Assembly: GCA_033032865.1 (NCBI GenBank)
Contig: JAWHQI010000060.1
Span: 11,240,001-11,304,000, forward strand
Length of the DNA: 64,000 nt
Direction: 5' to 3'
From: Dactylorhiza incarnata
Taxonomy: Eukaryota; Streptophyta; Magnoliopsida; Asparagales; Orchidaceae
Shown: positions 33,290-43,108 of the stretch, piece by piece
How positions within the stretch are numbered: the stretch's first letter is position 1
Layout of the letters: the number at the start of each line of letters is the position of its first letter
The notes under the pieces: generated by a model
Seen by the model: the letters and a program-made list of their open reading frames with translations, nothing else
Database searches by the model: none
Told to the model about the DNA's origin: nothing
Program-made: the position numbers and the translations under genes

Positions 33290-33540
33290 AATGCGCTCCC
33301 GGGCAAAAAACACGCGCTGGGTGAAAAAATGCGAGCTCGGGCGAATAAGCTCGTGCCATGGCGAAAACGCGCGACCTGACAACAAAATCCCGCCCGGGGG
33401 AAGAAACCATGCCCGGGCGAAAAATGCCAGTCCAGACAAAAAATGCGCGCTCGGGCGATAAACACGCACCCAGGTAAAAATGTGCGCCCTGACGAAAATC
33501 ACGCACTCGGACGAAAAAACACGCACCCGTGCAAAAATTT
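33290..33540. repeat. Degenerate ~19-bp minisatellite
   Basis: About 13 diverged units of 18-20 bp with consensus like CGCGCCCGGGCGAAAAAA. The minus strand stays open through it in more than one frame and gives a repeating ARVFxPG-type peptide, which follows from the repeat and is not evidence of a protein. Confidence 0.8.
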
Positions 33541-34860
33541 GGATCAAAACATGTAGCACACATCCCGTTCCAAGGAATATAACAGTAGGTCCGCCCGGGA
33601 CCCCACGCCATATTAAGTGGACAAGCTAAAGAGTTGCACATTTGAAATAACCAACCAAAGATATCTCAAGGTTACAAATAAACGGAAACATAAATTATTA
33701 ATCATAAACCAGAATGTATGTCCACAACACTAAATATGAATGACTGATTTATATACATAAAAGCGTTTGACACTACGACCATACATAACAAAATGTTTAT
33801 CTTATTACCTGGTTTACAAGCATCGGCACGCAGACCGACAATACATGAAATAAAGCACTCAAAAAGGCTTTCGAGGGCCAACTAGCAAAAGAGCTCCACC
33901 CAGCTACTTTCCGCTTGGCTCGCTAGGACCTGTATAGTGAGAAAACAGGCAACCGGTGAACTTTAGCTGACCAAGACTTATAACGACCCCACCTCATTCC
34001 CGGGGCGGTGGTACTCCTTCTCTGCAAGCAAGCATTAGCAGTATATATATATATTTCACAAGTGCGTCGAAGCACTGTATATATACAATCATCACACACG
34101 TCGGCACACATGACCATACGTCTCGTGCTCACATGACACACTTTCAGCGTACTCCCCGAGTTCACTTCCATCCTCAGTTAAACAACTTAGATGGCAATTG
34201 AGCTAAGTTGTACAAGCCCACGCTTTCCGACAATCCTTTCCATAAGATGGTGCACCGAGGGGCGACCTCTTCGCCGACCACTATGGAAGGGTTCAGATCC
34301 ACCTTGCCCGGCTCAATCATCGCGAACAACCAGCACGATGCGGGTACAGTTTCACCTCAGCCCGGTAATGAGACAACCACCACTAGGTCATCAACACAGC
34401 CTCACAGACACTTTCCAATCAAACCACGCGGCATCGAGTGTCACTGACACTAACGTCGACGTTAGCACTAACGCCGCACATTAGCTAACAGAACACGATA
34501 TTGCCATCTTTTTCGGGTATTTTTTGGAGATTGCCTCCAGAACTCCCTACAACACATCACATCACCCAGAACCCGAAAACAAGCACACATACTCGGAGTA
34601 TTCTCCGGAATGAAATAAAACGATATCAACATCACCAATCCAGACCAACCTGTCCATATGAACTTCACACAGTATGTCTATGTCCGTACAATGATCCGGA
34701 CTCTATATGCAATTTCTACGAGGATATTCCATATCAACCCGTCAGAAGAAACCTATCCACTAATTAGTGGAAATCTTCCTACTACCATGCCAATCAAAGG
34801 ACTAGTGTGTCCAGAGATTCAGGAGGAGAATCGTTACCCTTGACGATCTCTTTGATGCCA
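33541..34860 (-). other. Probable interior of a non-autonomous LTR element
   Basis: No recognisable gag or pol. If the LTR at 34861-35559 is real, this minus-strand stretch is its interior; a primer-like site TGGCATCAAAGAG (minus strand, 34848-34860) abuts that LTR. A second LTR was not found. The motif GACGTTAGCACTAACG near 34456-34471 recalls the repeats in the LTR. Confidence 0.35.
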
Positions 34861-35559
34861 TGAGTCTGAAAGCAATCCGGATGGAGAGGTTCGCAACACG
34901 CTCTCCTAACACATATCCAAACTCGGCGCATCGAACGGCTAGCCAAAAGGGGTCTTCTTTTTTCTGCCCTCTTCTTCCTTGCCTTTGGAGAGAGAGAGAA
35001 TCAAAGTACAAATAAGAAGAGAAAACCACGTTTGTTGCCTTATATATATAAAGAGCTAACGCCGGCGTTAGCTTTTTAACGTCAGACGTTAGCCCAAAGG
35101 CGGTACAGTCAATCTTATCCATCACCGTGTACTCATATTGGCCGGAAGACCTAACGCCGCGCGTTAACTCTTAACACCAGACGTTAGTCATCTCGACGAT
35201 AATAGGAGCTTCGCGACGATAAATTAAGGTCGTCACGGCGAACAGCTACCGCCAACGTTAGCTATTAACGTCAGGCGTTAGCTAGGCAATCGACGAGACC
35301 TCTCAACGATAACAGGAGCCTCACGATGACACGACAGTCATCTGGTCGATATCACTACCACCTGCGTTAACTCTAACGCCCAGTGTTAGCTCTCTAGTCG
35401 AATCGTCGAGACTTCTCGACGACAACAGGACCTTCACGACGACAAGGGAAAGTCGTCGAGTCGATATTGACCTAACGCCTGCGTTAGCACTAATGCCTGA
35501 CGTTAGCTCCTGCTATCAGAAACCTTCTTTCTTCTGCTAGGAAAATCTGGGGTGTTACA
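34861..35559 (-). repeat. LTR-like segment with palindromic tandem repeats
   Basis: The segment begins TGAGTCTG and ends GGTGTTACA on the plus strand (TG...CA), next to a primer-like site. A TATATATATAAAG box lies at about 35041-35053. Most of its right half is an array of five diverged units. Only one copy is present, so the call is tentative. Confidence 0.5.
35055..35520. repeat. Five ~95-117-bp repeats with CTAACGCC...GCGTTAG cores
   Basis: Units begin near 35055, 35151, 35246, 35355 and 35472. Each carries a pair of short palindromic elements of the form TAACGCCxGCGTTA and TAACGTCxGACGTTA, followed in the later units by a spacer rich in TCGTCGAG and ACGACGA. Confidence 0.75.
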
Positions 35560-36189
35560 AAACGAAGGCGTACGCTAAACATTAGGTTGAGGGGGTTTTA
35601 GGTTTAATTGAATATTGATGACTTTGGACCCAGACGTCAATTCCACCATAAAACCGTTCATCTGAAAAGCAAAGTTGATTTTCTAATTCTCAAAGCTAAT
35701 TCTTAAATATCAATGTCATCCAACTCAAAAGGAAATTGCGGGCAATATGATGAAACAAAGTGGTGGAAAATTTTAAAAAATATTTAAAATTTTCCCACAT
35801 AAAATTCACCCGTAAAAAGGCGTGTGCATGCTTTTATTGTTTTATTTAAAATTTGAATTTTCCTTTTTTTTAAAATAGGGAATTGTTAAATGCGCCGTAG
35901 TTTTGACTAGTCGCACCGCTTTGTTAAATGCACCACACTTTTTTTGAATTGGTAAAGACGTCTATACTTGTTAATTGCACCGCAATTTTGTTAAAGACAC
36001 CGACATTAATTTTATTAAAGTGGGAAATCACAGAACATGAAACACCGCATCTGCAAATTACTCAGGCTTTTTGTGATGGATGACGAGGACAAATTACAAA
36101 ATCTCACGAGCTCTTTTGTATTGGAAGATGAGAACATGGAGCAACATTGGGCTGCTGATGGTATTGGAGGACACGACCCTTGGTTAGAA
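35560..36189. other. AT-rich DNA, no recognised gene
   Basis: Four loose GTTAAATGCACCG-type repeats at about 35885-36005. An open frame at 36037-36366 (109 codons) has no recognised match, and I do not call it a gene. Confidence 0.3.
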
Positions 36190-36359
36190 TTTGGAAGCAG
36201 TGTGGAGCAAATATGCGCACATGGGGTTTGTGGAAATGCCCCACCAGCCGATCAGACTGGTGTTCTTCCTAGAGACGAAATCATCTCAGCCAGTGCATCA
36301 TCTCATCAATTTCTGCCCGAAGCAATTTCTGAAGGTTGGCTCGACCCTTCCTTCAGGCC

Positions 36360-36840
36360 CCCCTGATTCTAGAAGGGACTCCGAAGAGGTGGAAGAAAAG
36401 AAAAAAGACGATATAAGAAAGAATCTATACTTCGTGTCGGACGATATATCTGAAGTTATTAGAAGCCTTGAAGACAATCTTATTGCCATCAAGAAATTGA
36501 TCATGCTCGCCATGGATAGGAAAAACAGGGAAAAGGAGATGTCATCCATTCTATTATTGGCTCGCCATAGATATGGCGCTCGATATCTTGGACGCGTCGA
36601 ACTGGCTTGCCCTTTTTCTTGCTAGGGCCGTCATTGATGTTCTGGTTCCGCTAAAGATAGATGAGATCAGCAGCAAACTCCCACCAAACTGCAGCGGGAG
36701 CGAAACCATGTGCATGGCTCGTTCTCTTGTTGCAGCCCGACATGCAGGCGAGAGGTTTCTCCGGTGCTGGGGCGGTGGCACTGGCTGGGCTGTCGAGGAT
36801 GCCATGGACAAAATCAACCTCCGTTGGAGACGGTACTGGA
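36360..36840 (+). pseudogene. MA3-domain translation regulatory factor fragment (MRF/ECIP1-like)
   Basis: Two overlapping plus-strand frames match the MA3 domain of plant MRF/ECIP1 (PDCD4-like) proteins. These are cytosolic eIF4A-binding regulators with four MA3 domains. The first frame has VSDDISEVIRSLED and KKLIMLAMDRKNREKEM (36440-36540). The second, from 36573, has ALDILDASNWLALFLARAVI, SSKLPPNCSGSET and ARHAGERFLRCWGGGTGWAV. Between them about 25 family residues are missing and the frame shifts. After GWAVEDAMDKI it shifts again. Only about one MA3 domain of a roughly 700-residue protein is left. It lies among transposons, so it is either a captured fragment or a relic of a host gene. 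Upstream coding-like sequence (36191-36360) is unassigned. Confidence 0.78.
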
Positions 36841-36879
36841 GGAGGGGAAGGCTCCACCGGTGTTGGTGCCTTTAGAAGT

Positions 36880-37698
36880 CCATCGTAAATTAAGAGAAAT
36901 TGTGGTGCGAGTTAGGTTTGAGCTACTAGTATTTTTTGGAGAGTAATTTTAAGGTTAAATTAGAAGAAATTGATGTCCATGATTGAGGCTCCGTTGGACG
37001 GTGGTTTCATTCGCGAACGCAGTGGTTATGAATTATCGTTCGTGAACGCCCGATCTCACCTAAGAAATTTCATCCACTTTTATGTTCAAAACTAATTTTC
37101 TTTTCTTGGTGGCAAACACGCATTCAATGATGATGACGTTTTTGCCCAAACTCACCGGAGCAAAAAAGCAGCGCTAAATGGATTTTTTTTCCCGAGCTTA
37201 ATTTACAATTTGTAAATGTGCACAAATTCAAATATTTTTTATTTATATTACAATTATTTTAATGTAAATTTACTTATTTGGCCCTATGTATTTTTGATGT
37301 AAATATCTCTTTCCTAAACTGGTTGCTTCCACATTTTGGATACTAAGGACACAATGGAGATGGAGTTTTGATATTCCTTTTAGAAAGTCTCTATCTTCTT
37401 CATAAATTCTACAAGTGCAGGTATCATTAATTATTATAATTTGATCAAATTCAACCATGTCGCCCCCAACATCGCCAGCGAGAGCGTAGAATTGGATGCA
37501 CAATCCATTATCAGCGCAAAATTTATACTCGTGCTACCAAAATCTATTACTCGTTTTCTACCTTGCGCAAACGTTAAAACAATGAACCTCCTCCCTCACT
37601 GTCGACGACTCAGTTTATGCGGCTTAGACATCGAATTCTGCGGTTCAAATTATCAACCTGCCCAAGCCACCATGGTTCATCTAAATTAAACTTTTAAT
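36880..37698. other. No recognised gene
   Basis: AT-rich DNA without a supportable ORF. GAGGCTCCGTTGG near 36985 resembles a MITE end, but no partner was found. Confidence 0.3.
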
Positions 37699-38044
37699 AT
37701 AACGGGGCATTTACCGGGACCTCCCCTCTAAGTTTGAAAAATTACTGATTGCACCCCTGTTATTATTGAAATTACAAAAATCTCCCGTGAATATTACAAA
37801 ACATAACATTTACCTCCCCGGAAGTTCACATTTCATAACATCCATGCACAAAAATACCCCCCTCGGAATACATTTTCAGAGGAGGTATTTTGTGCATGGA
37901 TGTTATAAAATGTGAACTTCAGGGGAGATAAATGTTATGTTTTGTAACATTCAGGAGAGGTTTTTGTAATTTCAATAGTAAGAGGGGTGCAATCTGTAAT
38001 TATGCTAACTTCCAGGGGAAGTTTTGGTAATTATTCGTAAATAT
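37699..38044. mobile_element. Foldback MITE
   Basis: Almost the whole 346 bp is one imperfect inverted repeat centred near 37871; e.g. GTTCACATTTCATAACATCC at 37823-37842 pairs with the stretch ending at 37917. Outer arms (ATTTACC...CTCCCCT and AGGGGAA...GGTAAT) also pair. No coding capacity. The exact target duplication was not fixed. Confidence 0.8.
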
Positions 38045-38292
38045 AATTCCCGAGAGGCTAGTGATTTTCATAAATATAATCCTTCTGTATCTAGCAAAGT
38101 AAAAGCTTTGTTTGGGGTAGCTATAACGCGCGTTGTGAAACTGTGATAGTAAAGTGGTGGTGGTTTTTACACACATTTTGAAATTTCGTAACAATCTTTT
38201 GACCTGAAATTCACTTTCGAAAGTCTGGGCATTCACGATCACTAAAGCCTGATCAAACCCTCCATGATTGTGTTGACATTCTAGCCTAAAAT

Positions 38293-38572
38293 ATCAACAA
38301 CAACAACACTCAAGCCTTTATTCCACTATAGTGGGGTCGGCTATATGGATCCTTTGTCGACATTGTGCCCTATTTTTAGTCATAATCTCACTAATGCCCA
38401 AGTACATCATGCCCTTCCTTATAGTCACATTCCAAGTCTTTATTGGTCAACCCTACCAGGTTTAACATGTCAAACCAGTAAACTCTCACAACGCCTAACA
38501 TGTGCCTCTAATGGTCTCCTTTGTACGTGTCCAAACCATCTTAGTCGAGCTTCTCACATCTTCTCTGCAATT
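38293..38572 (-). mobile_element. RTE LINE 3' fragment with 11-bp TSD
   Basis: 280 bp matching the 3' end of the LINE at 27780-28989, including the CAACAACAACAACAC tail and GTGGGGTCGGCTATATGGAT. It is flanked by perfect duplications TAGCCTAAAAT at 38282-38292 and 38573-38583. A severely 5'-truncated insertion. Confidence 0.93.
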
Positions 38573-38583
38573 TAGCCTAAAAT

Positions 38584-40400
38584 GATCACACTTAGGACCT
38601 GCTTCGGTGGATGGCGGTTGAAGATGAAGATAAAACAATATTTTTAAATAAAATTCTCGTAGTTGAAATCAAGTATAAAACGACATTTTGGGGGATTGAC
38701 AGTTCCAAATGGAGGCTATTCAAACGACAAAGAAATAGCGTATGCGTTTTCTAAAGAAACGTAACGAAAAAAACGCTCAAACGAACAGAAAGCTTTATAC
38801 AGAACTGCCACCACTCTCCCACCGCTCTCCCAAATAGGACATAAACCTGAGCTTTGCTTCCCTTATCTTAGCTAACATTCTACCAACTCTTGATTGGGAT
38901 TCTAGATTTTTTGAGTCAATAAAATATACAAACTTCCCATACAAAAAAAAGGTTATGGGAATCATTTCTATATGAACGGAACATGTATTCTTGCTCCTAT
39001 TTTTATGCATACCACAGAATAAAAATGCTAATGACAATAATAACAATTATTATTATTAATATTATATTACATACAACATATTTAATAACACACCTGATTT
39101 ATTTACATATATAACAGTATCTCAGATCTGGAAAGCCGCTCTTTTTTGCAGAAGATCAGCACGGGAGATCAGCGACCCCATTTTGTGACGGGGCAGGAAA
39201 CCCCTGCAGTGCAGAAACCGGCGGCCGTAGGTTGTTCGGCTGGAAAGGAAGAAGAGAGTGAGGATACATTAAATAGTCATACAAAAACACCGAATAACTG
39301 ATTCTAGTGTGTGATTACTAAAAAGGATTAAGTTACAGTTGAACGGGCAAAATTCTTGGAACATCAAAAGCTACCAATGTAAAATCAGTTCTACATCCCC
39401 CCCCCCTCCCCCCCCTCTCGCTCTCTCTCTCCCGCCCGCTCTCCACAGTGAGTTTGCATAATTATAGGATCAACGATCAATTGCGACGACGTTCATGGGT
39501 TGACCGATCAGGTATGAGTCGACTGAAGCAGGTCGGCCTCAGGTCTTTGAGGTGGTGCTCCGTGCAGTTGATGCTACTTGCTGATAGTGCCTAGTGCAGT
39601 TAGTGCTTCGTGCAAAGAGTGTTTCGTGCAGGTGGTGGATCTGGATCACGAACCAACGTGGTGGTTTGTTAGGTTACTGGTTAGGATCCGGATCCGTAAG
39701 GGCACCATTAAGTCTCATTTGAGACCTAACAGTAAAGCCCTGAGCAAAACACCCTGATCCCCCTCCCGCATCGCGAGAGAGGAGAAATCGACTCTGCGCC
39801 TGGATCCCGATTGCGGGAAATGAGGTGCCACTGTTCCTTTCGCCTTCACCCGCCGCCGTTTCCTCTCCCCTACCTCCTGCTGCCGCCTCGAGGAGGTGTG
39901 TTGTCGCTCGTTGGAGGAGCGTCGCCGCCCTCTCCTGTGAGTCGAGGGGTCGCCGTCCATTGCTTTCCCATGAGGAGCAGCCTCTGTGAGGAAGAAGGGC
40001 CGACCTGGAAAGGAGGTGTTGTCGGTGGATGGAGTGCAGTCCCGGGTGGAGAAGACCGCGATCGACCTTTGCAGGCAAGTTGTGCATTTTGAGAACACAG
40101 GCGTTGGGGGAATCAGTCAAGGTGGTGTTTGGACGTTGTGGATCGACGTCGAAGGTTCCCGGGTGAACCTTGTGCATCCGCTAAGCGGATTGCAGTCCAA
40201 ATTGCTCATTCTAGCACAGATAGTGCGAGGCAGGTGCATCCGCGGAGTTTTCATCAAACAGTCATTTCTTCTCCTTTTTTGTATTTCTATGCATTTACAT
40301 TAATATATAAACTGCGTGGTTGTGCCTCAGTGGGATTGCCGAGTATTTTCTTTTATATATTGATTGTGTGATCTAGCGTGTTCGTATGTTGCGACTGTCC
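38584..40400. other. Unassigned DNA with a C-rich tract
   Basis: No gene supported. A nearly pure C tract and CT repeat lies at about 39398-39430. Repeats of GTGCAG/TTCGTGCA occur at 39570-39640. The 39700-40380 part could be an LTR or leader of the gypsy remnant that follows, but no LTR ends were paired. Confidence 0.3.
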
Positions 40401-40404
40401 TGGG

Positions 40405-41800
40405 GAATCGTCTGAATTACCATCAGACATCTCCATGGATTTCATCATGAGTCTCTCAAGTCTCAAGGTTAGACAATTATCATGGTTGTGGTGGACAAGC
40501 TCTCCAAGTCGGTGCACTTCATACTGATGTCTCACACACTCACTGCCATAGGAGTGACAGATTTTCTTTGAGCAGATTTTACGCCTTCCTGAACCTCCTG
40601 AATCCATTGTTTTGAATAGGGACAATCTTTACTAATCTTTTTGGAAAGAGTTGTTTCGCCTCAGTGGGGGGACGTTGACAATGTCATCTGCATTTCACCC
40701 ACAGTCAGATGTGCAGACAAAGTTGTCAATCGGGCTCTGGAGATGTATCTACGGTGCTTCAAAGGGGGACAAGTCCAAGGAATGGGTCGACTGGTTAGCT
40801 TGGGCCGAACATTATTGCAACACGTCCTACAACACAACCTAACAGACGACGCATTTCAGATTGGCCTTCGGTTGGGACCCTCCGCGCCTACTACCATATA
40901 CATCCAACGCTGATATTATCCTAACCCAGGAGCTTTTACTGCTGGCATAAAACCGCATAAACAACCTTGCGATGAACTTGATCGCAGTATGCACTAGGAG
41001 GGTGATTGGGTTTGATTACGACTGCACCTCTATTAACAAACAGACATCTCCAAACAAAATACAAATAAATTTTCACTCAGATTTATGGCCCCCCACCAAG
41101 TTACAAAGTGCATTGGTCATCGGGCAGGTGGCCTATTGCCTACGCCTTCCGGCAAACACCTGAATTCATGTTACCCGCATCTCTACATTTGATACGATCC
41201 CGGAGAGGAATCCGGCAAGGGGAAGGGTCGGCGGAGGTGAGGAAGAGGAAGGAGGGAAAGAGAAGAAAAGCTAGGGAGCAACCCTAATTTCCATGCATCC
41301 AAGCATAATGAAAAAGAGTACACCGCAACCCCTTATAAGTGCGGAGTGCAGATAACGAAAAGCAGTGCGGATAATAATAAAGCGTACACATAATGAAAAT
41401 AACATAACAAATGCAAATAAAATGATCACGTCAGCGGCGCGTCTTCGGTCTCTTCTCCTCCAGACGGACCCGTCATTGTCTTCCCCCGCGTGTGGACTCG
41501 TCATGGCGTCTCGTCGGCGTGTGCGTGTCCCGTCGGCATGCGTAACCGTAATAACATTGAAGGTGTTTCACGGTACACCACTGACAAACATTCCTCATTA
41601 CACATTACCACAGAAGGGAGAGCCCAAATGCATTCCAGTTGGCTACTTTGCACTTAGATGATCCAAGGTGGTGAAGTACTCATCCAATGGAGGACCGTTC
41701 TGCAGAAGAAGCTACATGGGATGCCTAGGACACATTGCGCGAGGATTATGATTGCTCCGAGCTCGAGGACAAGCTAATTTTGTAGGGCGACATCGATGTT
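40405..41800 (+). pseudogene. Gypsy integrase-chromodomain remnant, split by a solo LTR
   Basis: The plus strand carries a decayed gypsy integrase: ISMDFIMSL (about 40432-40458), MVVVDKLSKSVHF (about 40479-40518), SAFHPQSDVQTK (about 40687-40722) and WAEHYCNTSYN (about 40801-40836). A GQVAYCLRLPANT stretch follows (about 41122-41160). It is then interrupted at 41190 by a solo LTR and resumes at 41559 with LKVFHGTPLTNIPHYTLPQ. A chromodomain-like tail has AEEATWD and ELEDKLIL (about 41695-41785). Numerous stops; gag, RT and RNase H are gone. Confidence 0.8.
41190..41553 (-). repeat. Solo LTR of a gypsy element (TSD ACATT)
   Basis: Starts TGATACGATCC, resembling in style the LTRs of family A/B. 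It ends GTAATA rather than GTAACA. ACATT occurs at 41185-41189 and 41554-41558; removing the LTR plus one ACATT restores a continuous match to gypsy pol across the site, which proves the boundaries. The GTAACA-to-GTAATA end fits one C-to-T change. Confidence 0.82.
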
Positions 41801-42328
41801 ACGGGAATGTTATGAGGGAGCGCATACACACAATAGGAAAATTGCTAAATGTTCAGAGAAACAAGCCTCTATCTCAGTCGAGACCCCAGTTACCTATTGG
41901 GATCCTGATTGAGGGCCCAACCTAAGGGCAACGTATTGTTATTTCAAATGCTTTGGTTTCCTCATTTGATTTTCATTTCAATTTGAGACTATCATGATTA
42001 GGGTTATCTTGTAATTTTGGGACCTCCTATATATACATAAGATGGGTTTAATGTGAAATCAAGTTTGAAGCCCTAATTTGGATTCTCTCTCCCAGTTTCC
42101 CCCCTTATCAGGCCCGATGATTCTAGAGTTCTTCCTCGACGAACAACGAAGAAGGTTGAGACATCGTATTGGGTGTGATGCCTTGGCCTCCATCGATACC
42201 CCAAACACAAGAGGATCTCCTTCTCCTACACTATTGGAGGGCACTGAGGTAATCGAGGGAAAAAGTTCACCTCTCGCTCTTCCGATCCATCTCTTTCTCG
42301 GTCGGTGACTGCTCCAGTTTGAGAATAT
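41797..42328 (+). repeat. Possible 3' LTR of the 40.4-kb gypsy remnant
   Basis: Directly after the chromodomain remnant comes TGTTACGGG and then a 500-bp non-coding stretch with a promoter-like TATATATACATAAG (about 42031-42044). The right end is not fixed. Confidence 0.35.
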
Positions 42329-42573
42329 GTTACATGATTAAGTTTGGTTGATACTTATTTATTTACATGTACTGACCTTGCAAATAATAAAGCATTTTAA
42401 TTATTAAATGAAATAACGCTTTTGTAAGACAGACAACAATATAGGTTCAATCTATGCACTGTTGGTTGCGTGATCATGTTATGGGATTGCTAGAGTTTTA
42501 TTAAAACTAATGTTTTTTTGTTTGACTGCAAATTGTTATTATACAATCTCTGTGAAATTTTATGTTTGGTCCT
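42329..42573 (+). repeat. Possible left half of an interrupted LTR
   Basis: TGTTACATG at 42329 may start an LTR that is broken at 42573 by the copia element and finishes at 46952-47046 (...GTATTACA), directly before a tRNA-Met-type primer site. The halves together would be about 340 bp. The left boundary is a guess. Confidence 0.35.
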
Positions 42574-42702
42574 TGTTGGAATTGTGTTGTATTTTTTATA
42601 TTTCCGTTGTTATATTTCCATTCTTGCCCTTGTATTTTCGCCCTCATATATTTAGGATTGAGCCCCCTTGTGAAATTAATCAATATTATCTATTCTCCAA
42701 CA
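42574..42702 (+). repeat. 5' LTR of the 42.6-kb copia
   Basis: 129 bp, TGTTGGAATT...CTCCAACA. Short for an element with coding capacity. Confidence 0.93.
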
Positions 42703-42714
42703 TGGTATAGAGTC
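42703..42714 (+). promoter_or_regulatory. Primer binding site (tRNA-Met-like)
   Basis: TGGTATAGAGTC directly after the 5' LTR. It resembles TGGTATCAGAGC with one base lost. Confidence 0.7.
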
Positions 42715-43108
42715 AGGCGTGCCCTAGCTTGCGCGACTGCCGCTCTCCTTCGCTCTCGCGCCGGTCGTTCTCGTGTCCACCTCTTCGCAAAAGCTCGCGT
42801 CCATCTCTCTGCAGAAGCCCGCATCCACCTCTCCTACACAGAAGCCCGCGTCCACCTCTGCCTCTCCTCGAAGCCCGCCTCCGCCTTCCTCGTTCCTTCC
42901 GCAGCAGGACGCGTCCGCCTCAACCGCACCCGCCCGCCTCCCTCTCTTCCAGACGCCGGATCTATGCCGACTTGAGTCTGTGATTGCTCTTCCGGCGTCC
43001 GTTCTTCGTTCCTCTTGTGGAGATGTTTTCTCCCCCTTATTTCCATGCGTGATTGCGATCTCCGGTTGGTTCCGTTGTCGGGGGTACCGGTTTCTCTCCT
43101 TTCTATGA

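Noticed and set aside
33240..33641. Minus-strand frame with repeated RVFxPG peptides
   Set aside because: Direct product of the degenerate minisatellite; open in more than one frame, so not a protein signal.
39674..40177. Minus-strand frame of 167 codons
   Set aside because: Overlapping frames are open on both strands; no homology; probably LTR or leader sequence.
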